64,000 nt of DNA from Paralichthys olivaceus (Eukaryota; Chordata; Actinopteri; Pleuronectiformes; Paralichthyidae): contig NC_091097.1 of NCBI RefSeq assembly GCF_024713975.1, positions 6,814,861-6,878,860 on the forward strand, given 5' to 3'. The notes beneath the pieces were generated by a model. It made no database searches, was not told the DNA's origin, and was given only the letters and a program-made list of their open reading frames with translations. Of this stretch, positions 26,567-39,757 are shown one piece after another. Both the position numbers and the translations under genes were made by a program. Each line of letters opens with the position of its first letter. Positions within the stretch are counted from its first letter, which is position 1.

Positions 26567-29382
26567 TCAGTAGAGCCTCCCGTCGTTACACAGCAGCACA
26601 TAATCCCTCACCGAACTGGGGATGTCCAGTTTACTGACTACAGAGTGACACCGGGCTCCGAGGTGCAGGCGTAGAGCACATCGACACAGATGCTGCAGAG
26701 AGCGAGGCTGACCGCTCCGCTGACGCACCAGCTCGAAGAAAGGCCGATGCTCCTGAGGGCAGAGAGGAAGAAAAGCAGAGAGATGATCGAGAGCTGCATG
26801 ATAAAGGGTAAGAGAAGAAGTGCTTCCACTCACCTCATTTATGTCAGAAGACACGGAGTCAATCCACTGACAGGGAGGGACGATCGTATACGAGTTCAGC
26901 ATCACCTCCAGGACGGCAGGAGAGAGGACGCACTGCTTCAGCATCTGCAGGGAGGACAGAGCAAGTAAGAAAAAGTCTCCCTTCCAGGATATTCAGCTAA
27001 TTTAAAGGTTCACTGTGTAGAATTTAGTGACCTCTAGTGGTGAAGTTGCATGTTGCAGCTGAATACGCCTCACCTCTCCCTCACCTTCCACACATGACAG
27101 AGAACCTATGGTAGCCTTCAGTCATTGTAAAAACTCAACAGGTGTTTAGTTTGTCCATTTTGGACGACTGTAAAAAACATGGTGTTGTCCATAGAGAGGA
27201 CCCGCTCCCAATGTAAATATAAAGTATTTATATATAAAAGGACCATTCAAGGGTAAAGAAAACAACAATTAATACAATTTAGACGAAAAACGTATCTAAC
27301 GTATCTAAAAGGACATGTTACAGTATCACGTGTAAAAGACATTTTTGTTGCTTTGATCATTTAAACAATTTCAATAATTGTCCTCGTCACAAGAGCATTT
27401 AAAAATTCCGAGCTTTAACTTGAAATAGGGATATTTTCCCCATATTTGAATGGATTCAATAACACTAATGAACAGGATTTGAACATCAACCAGTGTGGAT
27501 GTTAGACTTGGACACAGTCTCCCCCTGTGCCTTATTTGAAATTTGTAGGATGCTAGAAATCACGTATTATTGTACTATTTAATTTTCTCTTGTATTTTAG
27601 TTTGTTTTCTATGACTTTTGACATATATTGGGTGCTTTATTTAAGTATGGTTCAAGAGAGTTTGAATATATTTTGGGCATAAAAATGCGGTCGTTTCATG
27701 GAGGTAAAATCTTTTCCAGATAAAGTTCCATGACTCAAATCTGTCGATGTGAAGGAATTCGTCCTTTTTTCTCCACACGTTCTTTCTCCCTCGCACCTTT
27801 TCTATCACCTCTGCATTAGTTAACACTTCATTCACATGTACGAGTCATGAAATTCTCTCAGTGTGGGTGTTGAATGGAACCTTTGGTGAAACGGACTTGG
27901 CTCCGTGGTTGAGAAGTGATCGTGCTACTTCTTCAGGCCGCTGGTCCAGGTAATCTTCCACCACCTTGAGAAACAAGAACAAGAGTGTTCATTCCACTGC
28001 CGGACCTCAATATATATTGAAATACATCTTTCAAAATTTGACTTCTTCCCTCTCTCCTCTGCTACCTGCAACAGACAGTCCATAGGTGTGAATCTTGCAC
28101 AGTTTTCGACGTCGACCTTTGCTCCGTGCTGCAGGAGGACGTCTACGATCCTGGAGCAGCAGTTGGCGCATGCATTGTGCAGGGGTGTGTGTTGCTTCCT
28201 GCCCGCAGTTCTGGGATCGGCCCCTGCGTCCAGCAGCATTTGAATTACTCTGAGGTAGCGGCCGGACTCAGACGGCCTCTCGGCTCCGGAGCAAGCGGCG
28301 TTCAGAGGGGTCTCCCCCTCTCTGTTCGTGACCAACACGTCTGCCTTGTAGCTCAGGAAGAGCTCCACGTGCTCCTCCAGGCCTCGCCGAGCCGCCACGT
28401 GCAGAGGTGTGAGCCTTGACTCCCTCATCCTCACGTCGACCTCGGCACCTCCATCTAACAGCAACTTGGCACAGCTGAAAGAAAGGGCACAGGTTTCTGA
28501 TCACACTGTGCATGAGTCAACGTCTACTATACAGAAACATCTTTTCTCACAAATGTTAGTTTAGAAAATGATGTGGATCATGAAGTGTTATTCTCAAAGT
28601 ATTTTTTAGCAAAAGTGGAATCTTCTTATATTCTTATACTGACATTACTTTGAGCAGATTATGTTTTTAATGTACTGTGAAATGATCAGTTTGCTTTTTC
28701 ACTCACTGGAAAGACTGTGCAGAGTTGCAGAGGTGAAGAGGAGTGCTGCCGTCTGCAGTCAGCCCTTCAGGGTCTGCTCCATGAGACAGCAGCAGCCTGA
28801 CGCAGACAGCGTGGCCGCCTATGCAGGCATCATGGAGGGCGGTGCTGCCTCCGGGGTCGGCGTTGACCTCCGCTCCACGAAACAACAGCTCCTCCACACA
28901 CCCTGCGTGTCCTCTGCTGGCAGCCAGACGTAAGGCTGAGGTCTGTTTCACCCTGGAGCTCAGCGTCCACATGCCTGACGGACAGCACAGCGAGGATGTC
29001 ACATATTAAAAATGCTAACGGAGGATGATTACAAAGAAGTCTCACCCATCTCTGGGGTCCACACCATCTCCTCCTGCACCGTCTCCATCAGAGCATTGAC
29101 CATCCCTGGGTCCTTCAGCACTGCATACACTCCCTTCATGTCTCCAAACATGAAGGTGTTGTGGATGGCCATGTCCCTACACCGGACCTGGGGCGGAGGG
29201 GCCCGGACCTCCTGGAGCTGCTGCTGCCTGGGAGGAGGCCTTGGAGCTCTGGGCAGCGGGGCCCGGGTCAGGGCCCTCCTCTGGGCCAACGCTCGTCGAG
29301 CATCCTCCCACTCCTGAAACTCCTGCTCCAGTCTCAGAGAGCGCAGCGACGTGGACGTAAAGGGAAATGTGTTCCTTGACAT
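26567..29382 (-). CDS. asb16: Ankyrin repeat and SOCS box protein 16
   Basis: ASB proteins are substrate receptors of Elongin B/C-Cullin 5 ubiquitin ligases; the substrates of ASB16 are not well established. Six minus-strand exons: 29,382-29,046, 28,974-28,707, 28,474-28,066, 27,964-27,881, 26,944-26,834, 26,752-26,567. The phases close to 464 aa (human 453). The start reads MSRNTFPFTSTSLRSLRLEQ, matching the human start MARETFPFTSSMLRSLRL. Exons 2-3 encode ankyrin repeats with clear signatures (GSTALHDACIGGH, LTPLHVAARRG, HTPLHNACANCC). The last exon holds the SOCS box: a BC-box-like SLQHLCRCALRLHLG, then LDIP at the Cul5-box position and the end VRDYVLLCNDGRLY. No disruption is seen. It diverges from hrob across a 1.7 kb spacer. 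Confidence 0.96.
27003..27270 (+). repeat. Short dispersed element, copy C (longest)
   Basis: Runs from AAAGGTTCACTGTGTAGAATTT through TTGCATGTTGCAGCTGAA, ATGACAGAGAACCTATGGTAG, GTTTAGTTTGTCCATTTTGG and AGAGGACCCGCTCC to an AT-rich tail. It lies inside asb16 intron 4, opposite to the gene's direction. Confidence 0.8.
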
Positions 29383-31125
29383 GACTCCTTACTGATCAGT
29401 GAAGAGAGATGAATATTTTACCAGCATTTTAAAAGACCACAAGTTCGGAAAGAGAATTATCTTGGTGTATATTAGTTTTAAGCTGAAACTTCATACATAA
29501 AATCCTCTAGAGCAACACGTGTTGCCTCACACACTCTGAGCAGTGCTGTTTACACAAATGGCAGATTACAGGTGTTCCTCACCCTTAACTGGAACTGCAG
29601 TGAGTCACCGGGGTCCAATCAGAGGTCGAGGAAAAACTCTCATTCCTGTTTTCAGCTGCGTTTCTCTTCAAGTTAAAACCACAACGATGGAACCACCACA
29701 CGAAACGACCTGTTCTCTTCAAGCTCAGTCACAAGACTGTTGCTCAAACCCGACTTTAACACCGGCTATTAATAGATCTGAACGCAAGCTGACACTCGAC
29801 CCATCTACTTTAACCACTAGATGGCAGCATCGGTCCAGCAAGTTAAAAACACAGGTAAATCAAAGACCAAAGAAAAGTCAAGATAGACAACTTCCTTCAC
29901 AATTTTTAAACTGTGTAGAAAATTATATTTGGTTTGGTAAATTTAATAAAGACATATTGTATGCAATTCTGATTGGGGGCAGCCATACCTGCCAGAACCT
30001 TTTTTAAATGTTGAGATCTGAAGTTTGGACACGCAGTGAGTTTGAGTAAGATAAGTGAGAGAAAGGCAGTTTGATTTGATGGATGGAGGGAATATACTAT
30101 ATATACAGTATATCTAAACAAATGCAGGTAATCTGTGTTTGGAAAATTCATCATGTTAAATGATGTGGTTTTATTTTAAAATTCTATTTTTTCAACCTAG
30201 TAGATAAAGTGGTGCCAGTAACAGGCAAAGCAATCCCACCACAAACACACAATTGTAGATGTTTACGGCTCAATTTTTATTAAATTATTTTGTCCATGTA
30301 AAATTAATTTATTATGATTGATTAAAATATTTGCATCTCTTGACATTCACGTTCATAATCTTGACTATAGTTTATATTGATGATTGGGCTATATGGTCCA
30401 AAATGATATCTAAATAAAAATGTATCACTTAAATGTCACCTTATTAGTTTGGTTTTGTTTTTGCCCTCATGTTGTTTTGCTCTGAGGTCAATCAGTTATA
30501 TTTTATACCTCCTCACTATGCTTGTAAAATGTAGATTGCTATTGATGACAGTTATATTGTTTTATTGCCCTAGTTTACATAAAACCACAGACAAACTACT
30601 AAGCAAACATGAATGTACCTCGTTCAGATTTTATGCTCCATGTATCTAACTTTCCAGGAAGACTGTTCTGTTTGCTTCTGCCTTTTATTAAATGTAATAA
30701 TCACTGTTCATCGCCTATTTTATTTATGTGTTTTATTCTATATGCAACTGCTTTGATTTCTATTTGTTGTTGTGTTGCTTCTACAATAAATGATTATGTA
30801 CTTTAGACTTTATAAAAAGTTCTATACGATCAACTCTCCACGGAACGCGGCGACGGATATTCTGAGGAGTGAACCCTCTCGCTCCGCTTCAACACTCTTT
30901 GTGTAAACACTGCCCACGTCATCACGTCGTGTTTGAACGCAGCGGCGCGTTAACGAGGAAAAGTAAAGTTCCCATGAAGCTCGTGATGTCACAGCTCTTC
31001 TCTCAGTCACCGTGTGAAAGTCAACTAGTTCTTTACAAACACGTGCGTCTAATGGCGTCGAGCGTCTCACGACAACTGTCCGGAACCATCTCATGCGGCT
31101 TCTGTCGCGACTTCCAATGACTGCG
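29383..31125. promoter_or_regulatory. asb16-hrob divergent spacer, hrob promoter at the right end
   Basis: Most of it is AT-rich and shows no gene. From about 30,830 the sequence becomes CpG-rich, with CACGTCATCACGTC-type CRE-like blocks near 30,915, and it leads directly into hrob exon 1. The open frames here have no recognisable products. Confidence 0.5.
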
Positions 31126-31344
31126 ATGGTGAGTGAGCAAACAAGCTAGCGAGGCTAACGCAGCTCATGCTAATAAGACGTTAGTGTTTATAACGCTGAA
31201 TGAGTATCAGCCTGTTCAGTGTGAGTGTAACATGCGTGTCACATGTGTGTAACATGTGTGTTGTTGTTTCATTCCTGTGTCACAGACCTGTAAACTCAAC
31301 GGCCTGTTCAGCCTCGAAGAGGACTTTGATGATGAGGTGATTCC

Positions 31345-31412
<68 letters not shown>

Positions 31413-34400
31413 ATTGGCATTATGCATTCCGTAGCCCCTTACCCTAACTCTAATCTTAACCATCCAACTAAATGCCTAAGCTCTTACCCTAACCTAAACC
31501 TAGTTCTAACCCTAAAACCAAGTCTGAACCTCAAACAGCCTTTGAAGAAGTGAGGACTGGGCAGAATGTCCTCACTCTGTGGGGCTGATGCTTGATCTAA
31601 GGGACTTTTGGCAAAAATTGAATTTAAAAGGCCCTTTATATTTAAATACTTTATATTAACATGGAGGGGGGGTCCTCTCTGTGGAGGCCACCATGTTTTT
31701 TTACTGTCGTCCAAACTGGACAAACTAAAACCTTTTGAGTTTTCATGACAACTGAAGTAGACCACTGGTTCTCTTTCATGTTGGGAAGGGGAGGGTGAGG
31801 TGAGGGGTATCCAGCTGCAACATGCAACTTCACCACTAGATGTCACTAAATTCTACACACTGAACCTTTAAGATAAGATAATAAGTCCTTTAGTAGTCCC
31901 AGAATGGGTACATTTGCAACATTACACCAGCAAGTTAAAATAATAAATAAAATATATAGAAGAATAGAAACATATGAATGTTATTAAACAAGTATATACA
32001 GTGTAAAGACAGGAAGAAGTATATGCAGTGAGAGGATATCCACAGTGAATGGATTGCACAGGAACCGTTGATATTGCACAGACAGATGAATATTGCACAG
32101 TTGAGACTTAAAGTGTTTAAGTGGGGTCCATAATAATTGTGGTGAATGTAGTTTTTATCAGGAGCAGAGCTGGTTGTATAGTCTTACTGCTGCAGGAAGG
32201 AACGATTTCAGCTGTTGGTTAACTGTCAGCAGTCTGTACCATGATGATCCTCCATCTGTGTTTCCCAGGACCTGCTCGGGACAGACTGGTCTGTCCGCTC
32301 GGCGTCTGGATCCGCCGATGTGGCAGCTGCTGTGTCATCCTGCTCGCTGCGGGCTCCCACTGCTCCTCACACTGAGCCGGAGAGAAATCACCTCCAGCAA
32401 AGCGCCCATAGATCAGCTGCCCCGTTTGATGGCACCGCCTCAAGCAGGAGCAGCAGCACACACACTGCTGCTGATGGACAAACTGTTGCTGTGGGTTTGA
32501 GACAGCTCTCCTCCTCCTCCTCCTCTTCCTCCTCCTCAAAGCTTCACTCCCTCCATCCTCCCACACAGATCAACACAATTTTGGCACAACCGCTGAAGCC
32601 CTGTGTGGCCCAGGATGATTTCGATGATTGGGATGTTGACCTGGCAGACCTGGATGAGTGTGACGGCCAGATGGGTCAGCCGCCTCAACCTCCCGCCCCC
32701 TCTCCATCTGTGCCGACAGCCAAGCCTGCATCTTCAGCCAAAATGCTTCGAACCCCGACCTGTGGAGGGATTCAGACGCTGCCCGATCGGACCCTGAGAG
32801 AGGTCAACGCTACACGCCAACCATGTAGCTTGTCTAATCAGAACCTGCCCTCCCGGACTCTCTCTGCTACTCATGTGCGATCTCCCCTTCCCCGCCCTGC
32901 TTTCCTGCCTCCACAGAGTCCTGGTGGTTTTCCTGGCCTCACTGCAACTTCCCCTGCCCCGAGCCCCATTTCCAGGACGCCTATCAGACCGCAACCACCG
33001 CAGAGACCGTGGTCAACTCCAGGCTCCTCCCCCCAGGCCCGTGGCTTCTTTGGGACAGTCTCTCCAGCACCCTCATCCTCCTCCACCTCTATGAACTCCA
33101 CTATTCTCAGCCCTCATCCCCTTCACACACCGCTCCTCACTAACCGCCTGGTCCAGCTTGTATCCGCCTCCAACAGGCTTCCTAAGAAAAGGCCTCGCTC
33201 TGAGCCTCACAGGACAAGGACCCGACGGTTCCCTGGGCCCGCTGGACTCCTGCCAGAACAGGTTAGTCAGGCCATCCAGCCGTGGTGCTCTTCCTCTGCC
33301 ATGCGGCTGTATTTCCTCACATCTGTTTGTATCTTCCAGGTTTCAGAATGCTAATGTTGCCCCCAGAGCAGTCAAATCACATGACATCTCCCCCAATGGT
33401 TTGCTCTGGTCAGAATTTCTGCCGCTGTTCTGTAGATCTGTCACCTAATCACTAATGAAATAACTCTTAAAGAAATCGGTGATTTGTTTGTTTCTCCACC
33501 ATATGATAATTGTTTTGCCCTCTCTCTCTCTTAGCCACAGGGTCAGAGCCTGGACAATGTTGTGGTTTCTGTCCCTCACACTCCTGCTCACGGTGCTGTG
33601 GCCCGATCACCAAACCAGGTAATAAAACCATGAAAGAGACATAAAAAAAAAACATGAAAGAAAGCATCAACCAAATCTCGGATGTCAGCAAGAACTGTGA
33701 GCCTGTTACTAACCATTATTTTCATTAGCAACTGTCTGTTGATTCTTTTCTTCATTAATTGTTCATTAAATTTCAGAGTCAAGTGGCAGAGTCTCCCAAA
33801 GCTCAATCCAACATATTCCAGTGTCTGTGTTTTAATCAACTGCCCAAAACCCAAATTATCATTTTAATATCATAGAAAAATAAGAACATTTATATTTACT
33901 ACAAGGTCAGTTAGTTATTTTTGTATAAAAAATAATGAAAGGATTATTTGGTTTTCTTAATTGTTACAGAATAACTGTTTTGATCAATACTCATGATGAC
34001 TCTGCCTATGACCCAGTGCATGCTGGGATTGGCTCCATGAAAAGGACAAGAGAGCATAGAAAAAAACAAGTGATTTGCATTCGTAAAACTAATGTTTTAT
34101 TAAGATTTATAGCAAAAGAGACAATAAATGATGACCCCTAAAGAACCGGTACATTCCATTCTTTTTTGTGTGCTGAACAGAGGAGCAGCACATGATAATT
34201 AATGCTTTGATTGATTAATGACTCTTGTTTGGGCTTTTCATCAAAGGCTTTTAGAAACATCTCTGAATATATTTCTATTTCATAATTAATAACAGCAACA
34301 TGTTGTGATATATCTAACATGACTTGCAGCCAATTCTTAATTTTCTTGGAGAGAGTCTGTAGCCTCTGACATTTGCGTCCTCACATTAAACACCTCTGTC

Positions 34401-37400
34401 AGGAGATTATTCAAGTCTGAAAGCAGCAAGAAATTATTATGAATGAGAATTGATGAAATTTAAGATGAGGGACTTCATTCTGAGACCCATGACCAGGTGG
34501 AACTGTTAATTAAAGTGTTAGCATGGCTTTTTCTTCACCGCTAGTCGTCAAGTTGTGACTGTACATAATGAATCAGTAAGTGAATGTAGGTGAATGTGTC
34601 ACTGTCTCCAAATGTCTGTTTTCTTCGTCTGTATGATAACAGTCAGTTTTCAAAGTAAAACCGGGCCAGCTGCATTTCCAAACTCTTTTTTTGGGCGTTG
34701 GAAACCACAAGTTTTGTGGACACCTAGCGTAAACGTAGCAAGATGCATTTTAAAAACTAATTTTAGGAATGTGGATGTAGCCTGACTTTCAGAATCTCAC
34801 TGATCATCTGAAAAATGTGATGACAGAAATGTCTTAAAAAAGGTCTGCTGTCAGGAATCATGTCATCATAGTGGCAAGTTTTTTTAGGTAGTGATTCCAC
34901 TGTTGGATTTGACTTTAAGGTTTCCAGCTCACAAACGGAGGATGACGATTTCAGTGGCGGTGCCTGGGCAGTGATGAAGGCAGAGATGGGATTGGATGAG
35001 AGGAACCCGTCGTGCTTCCTGCAGACCTACAGTGTGGTCATGGTGCTTCGGAAGGTGATTCCCGTTGATCTTACTCGTCTCTGCCGCTCAGTTACACAAA
35101 CAAAATCGTGAAAATTGTCTTCCTCAAACACGTTTACTCAAGCACTGAAACTTGTGCTGATATTTAGGTCAAGCAGTTTATTCAATAATTTCTCCGCCAT
35201 CATAACAGACTGTTTCGCTGCTTGTAGTCAGCTGCCATAATCAGGACAAATGACTCCCTGTACTGGGGGTGTTTTGTAATTATAAAGAGTACAATCGCTC
35301 ATCAATCAATCTAATGGAGACTCTGCTGTTATTCTGCTCCTTCCGTGTGTCAGCCTCTGTGGAATAACTTAGCAGTGTTTTTGAGTGGCAGTCGTTAGAG
35401 GGTTTACACGTGTTGGCTTGACAGCCCCCTCGCTTGTCATCAGCTCCATTTACATGCACAGTGCCACTCTTAGGACTCTGGCTAAGCTCAGTCAGGTTAA
35501 CCTGTTTATAAGAGAATTGAAGTTCCAAAACTCCCTGTTTGAAATGAACCCATCCCTGCTTCTGTTGACTGAACAATAACTTGGTACGTCCAGTGCATCA
35601 GAGGGAGAGAATGATCCAAACAGCAAATAAACATCAATGCTGTTTATTTGTTGACCGCAGTAAATCTCCAAGCACAAACTCTTGATCTGATGACAGGAAC
35701 CAAAAGTTAGAGTGATAAGATGTTTGGTTTTTATTGAATTAAGTTTCAAAAGTAAAATCAAAGCAGTGTGTGGTGCTTTCATCACTATTTGATTCCTGAT
35801 GTTAGCACCAGATTTTGCCAAAACCAAAAAGTTTGGATTGTGCATTAAAATAATTTTAACAAATGTGAAACTGTCATATAGAAAAATGGTTTTCATATAT
35901 GTCTCAAGAAGCTGAACAGCTTTATAATTATTGACTTGAATGTTCAGAAGGTTATGAGGGTAAAGATTCAAGGGTCTGGGTCAATACTTTGATTCAATGT
36001 TCAACAGTATAATGTATTGATGCAAAAGTGAAAACATTGATAATGTTAATAATTTACAGTTTAACCTTGAACTCTATTATAAATAACAATAAGTAAAAAG
36101 AAAACACAAATGCAACCAAATCGATGGAACTTTTTATGCATAAAATGTAAACATTGCATCTGCATTGGTTTTTTTTGTTGTCAAATAAAAGGTTGCATAT
36201 CTGTTAATAAACACAGATACAGTACATATATGTCTGTGAAAAGGCTCTGATTGGCTGATTTTTACAAACGAATGAACAGAATAACGGGCAGTCAGTTTTC
36301 AGTCATTTCAGTTTAACAAAGGGTAATGTGTGTTTTTTTGTATTTCATCAATGTAGGCTGCACTGAAGCAGCTGGCAAAAAACAAAGTACCCAACATGGC
36401 TGTGCTTCTGAAGAGCATCATCCACACACACACTGACGCCAAGGCTGTGTTCAAGGACCCCACAGGTACAGTACATGGAGACACGCGTTCATTTTTAGAA
36501 AAGAATTATTGGCTTGTTGATGAAACTTGTAAGAAGTAAACGTAGAGAAAAGAAAGCAATAACTGTTAAGTGATTGTGAATAAAAGAGCAAGAAGTGGAG
36601 GAGAAGCTGGGAGCCATTTGCTTCATGTTTGAAATTTGCTCTTGGAGAAATCGCCTGATTGAGCTCCACACGGTGCGAGAGCAGAGTTCAGCAGCCACGG
36701 CAATGTAACCTGATTACACACACACATACAGTATACTATCACATTCACGTCTGCCTTTACAGCAGCAGGCCTCTCTGCCCTCTGATTGTTTCCTGCTTCA
36801 ACCTTTCCATCTGATCCTCTTCTAAGCTTTGCCACCGTTGCCATGGCGCCCAGAGAGGGACCACACAAAGTGTACAGATTATCAACACTCAGGAGTGATG
36901 TTCTACTCGACACCAGACTTAAGTGCTTATTAGTGATTCAATTGCAGTAGATTGGCATCAGCAGTGGTTGGGTATTAAGTGCTTCTGACATCACGAGGGA
37001 CCATTCTGTCTGTAACGTGCTTCCCACCAGTCAGGAGGTTTTCAGCTATTTCTCCAGCAGGCAGCTATTGCAGAAGCTGCTGTCTGTCTGCGGTGATTAT
37101 ATACCAGTGCTGAAAAGATTAGCAGGTTAGTGGAGTAACGTGAAATTGACAGATTAATCATGTAAGTCATTAAAAAAGCAAGAATGTGCTGAATAAAAAA
37201 ATTCTGGTTTAAGCTTCTTCAGTGAGAGGATTTACTGCTTTTCTCTGGTTTATTAAATCCTAAATTAAACATCTTTAAGGACAATTTGATTGTATTCACA
37301 CGGTCTCTCTTTTTTTAAAAAGGCAAATATCTCCTCCACATGCACTTTTTCTGCACATACAGGTCATTTGTACATGTTTGCAAAGTTAAATCTCATGCTG

Positions 37401-39757
37401 ATCTTATTTAAATCTTATTTATTAAGAAGAGGCTGAGAGGATCATTGCACTGTGCAATGAATAAGTCTGCAATAAATAATATTTTAGCCACTTGAAATAT
37501 TTAACCACAGAAAAACAACTTGAGGTGGTCAATGTTATCATGGGACTGCCACAAACGACGATTATCAAAAACACTGAGCAGCGTAAAATATCAGATTCAT
37601 CATTTAACTGTGACAAGCAGCAGCAGTTTATGTAATTAAGAGGAATGAATGCATATTTTTCAAATTTTTTATAGCTGATGTGGAAAATAGCTGCTTATTT
37701 TTCACATTTAGCAAACATGGAGCAAATTAGCATTAATCTGAGTCAGGTCTTTTGGTTACCTGACAAATTAAGTCGATTATTTGCTATAAGGATGTTTGGT
37801 GCTGAGTTCGTAGTGAACACCGGATTCATCAGAGCTGTTTTGCTCCTCCTCTTTGTGCTTACTGCTTGTTCGAGTCACTCTAGAATTTATGAGACAGGTA
37901 TTTCCCATAAACACTTTGGAAGCATTTTGTGCCCACACAGTTCCCCTGTCACAGAATATGAGACGCGCACAGCCAGGACATCATGGTGTAAGTGACAGGA
38001 ATGATTCAGATTCATTACCCGACACATCAATTAACAAATAAATATCAGTTTGTGTGTGAAGAGCGACAGAGACAAGCAGAGACCCATTTACTCACAGACT
38101 GCAGACAGGAGAGAAGCTGTCCCACAGATTAGCGCACAACACCGTGTTCCTTTTAACTTCATCATTGCAGAAGAAGTGATGCAGCACACTGGGTCTGTTA
38201 AAGAAATTAGCTTAAAAAACTCAAATGCCCTGAGTGGAACTTCAGAGTGGAGTGACTGTTCATATTGAGTCTTCAAATCTTTTTTTCCCCATTGATAAAA
38301 AAAAATATGGTTTCATTATATTTGGTTAATGTTCTGTTCCTCTGAATATGTTTGACTGAAGGGGAGATTCAGGGAACTGTGCACCGGCGGCTTCTTGAGG
38401 AAAGAGAGGGGGAGCTGAAGGTCGGAGCCGTGCTGCTGCTCAAACAGGTAAAACTCACCACCACAGTTTGTTAAAACTTTAACTTCACTCAGGATCTTAA
38501 CTGCAGTTTAGTTTTAGCTTCAGCAAAATGCACAGTGGTTTACACACCTGGTTTGATTCGCTTTATCCGAATCCTTTGTCTATGGACAGGTTGGTGTGTT
38601 TTCCCCATCCCATCGTAACCATTACCTGAACGTGACACAGAACAACCTGCTGAGGATCTACACCTCTGATGGAGTCAGTGTGACCTCCACTCAGCTCCCC
38701 CCGCTCGTCCTGGTGAGTGTCAGGACTATCGGCCCAAAATAGGAATAATACAGTCGTATTCCTACAAATATCACATCTGTCGTCCAGAATGGCACCGCCA
38801 ACCTGCTAAAACAATTTTTTCTTCTCGCTATCCAGGAGCCAATGTTGCAGTCACCCGCTCAGTCTCCCACCATCCGCCGGGAGCCAGTGTCTCAGATGCA
38901 TCTGGTGTTTGACGAGGAAGACGACGAGGGACAAGAGGGCGGAAGATGCACAGAGGGAGGCAAAGACCCTCAAGCCCCAACAGACGGTAGACTCAGCTCC
39001 AGTGGAGGCCCCCAACAGCCTGCTGGGAAATCAGCACCACAGGACCCAGACTGGGATGCAGGTGGGGAGTCTCATATTGTCTGTAATAATACTGGTTACA
39101 GAAGGAAAGTTAATTGATTCTGATTTTGGAATGAGACAGATTCAGTTCAAGTATTTTTTTCTGATCTAAATGTAGCAAAACAACGTGGCTTCTGATTCCA
39201 CTATTTTGAAATACAGCTGCAACTAACCAGTGTTTTCATTTTGATTAATCAACTAGATTGTCACACAGTAGAGCTCATACATCTGCCAACAGTTCCCTTA
39301 TGAAACCACATTAATATTCACTAGATCCAGATCTGCACCGAATTACACACACTTTTGAATACCAGCCCCATCACAATCAAGGAATTATGATCTGGAAAAA
39401 AAATCAGCAAAAAATGTGAAAAAACAACATCTCCCAATATTAAAGAAAGTGTAAAAGAAAAAATCCTGGATCTGGATCTGCACCAAATTTGAATGCGTAC
39501 TTTCCTGACCTATACTTCATCATTCTACCAAGTTTTGTGGAAATCAATTTAGTAGTTTTAGCATTATCCTGTTAAGTAACAACTCCTTGCTGAAGATAAT
39601 TATCATTCAGTTAAAATGTGATGACTCACAATACAGGATAAAGATTTGACGTGAATAACACGGGTTTCGTTCTCTCACTTGTCTGTGTTCTTCATCTGTA
39701 GATGATGACTTGGACGAGCTCCTGGGAGAGTTGCCTGAGGACACCTACAGCCTCTGA
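31126..39757 (+). CDS. hrob: Homologous recombination factor with OB-fold (HROB, C17orf53/MCM8IP)
   Basis: HROB loads and activates the MCM8-MCM9 helicase during homologous recombination and interstrand crosslink repair in the nucleus. Exons: (31093 or 31126)-31128, 31286-31336, 32269-33261, 33535-33618, 34920-35054, 36357-36465, 38362-38447, 38590-38712, 38836-39061, 39702-39757. GT/AG phases close to 621 aa (human 647). Exon 2 encodes CKLNGLFSLEEDFDDE, matching the human N-terminus MACSLQKLFAVEEEFEDED. Large exon 3 is Ser/Pro-rich and ends with the conserved RTRTRRFPGPAGLLPEQ. Exons 5-8 carry the OB-fold region (ERNPSCFLQTYSVVMVLRK, NKVPNMAVLLKS, VFKDPTG). The tail is acidic (DDDLDELLGELPED). 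I chose the ATG at 31,126 because it fits the human start and has G at -3; in-frame ATGs at 31,093 and 31,117 would add up to 11 residues. Confidence 0.95.
31348..31410. repeat. (CA)31 microsatellite beside the hrob exon 2 donor
   Basis: A perfect CA array starts 11 nt after the GAG|GTGATT donor at 31,337 and runs 63 bp. Confidence 0.97.
31625..31870 (-). repeat. Short dispersed element, copy D (inverted)
   Basis: This is the reverse complement of copies A-C. Reading on the minus strand it starts AAAGGTTCAGTGTGTAGAATTT, then CATCTAGTGGTGAAGTTGCA. It lies in hrob intron 2. Confidence 0.8.
31871..32255. repeat. Dispersed repeat running up to the hrob exon 3 acceptor
   Basis: Contains AAGTCCTTTAGTAGTCCCAG, repeated GATATTGCACAGACAG-type blocks and GTATAGTCTTACTGCTGCAG then GAAGGAACGATTTCAGC. 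I recognise this as a common fish dispersed repeat. It ends within about 20 bp of the exon 3 splice acceptor at 32,268, so the repeat may supply part of the branch and pyrimidine region. Confidence 0.6.
39300..39600 (+). repeat. Dispersed repeat, second family, copy 2
   Basis: Carries GATCTGGATCTGCACCAAAT, TCTACCAAGTTTTGTGGAAA, TCAATTTAGTAGTTTTAGC and ATTATCCTGTTAA, in the same order as the copy at 20,870. It lies in hrob intron 9. Confidence 0.7.

Noticed and set aside
28126..28419. 97-residue plus-strand frame over asb16
   Set aside because: Shadow of the ankyrin-repeat exon on the minus strand, which has clear homology and splice sites.
32219..32566. 115-residue antisense open frame over hrob exon 3
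   Set aside because: It is Arg-rich because of the (TCC)n serine codons on the sense strand and has no independent signals.
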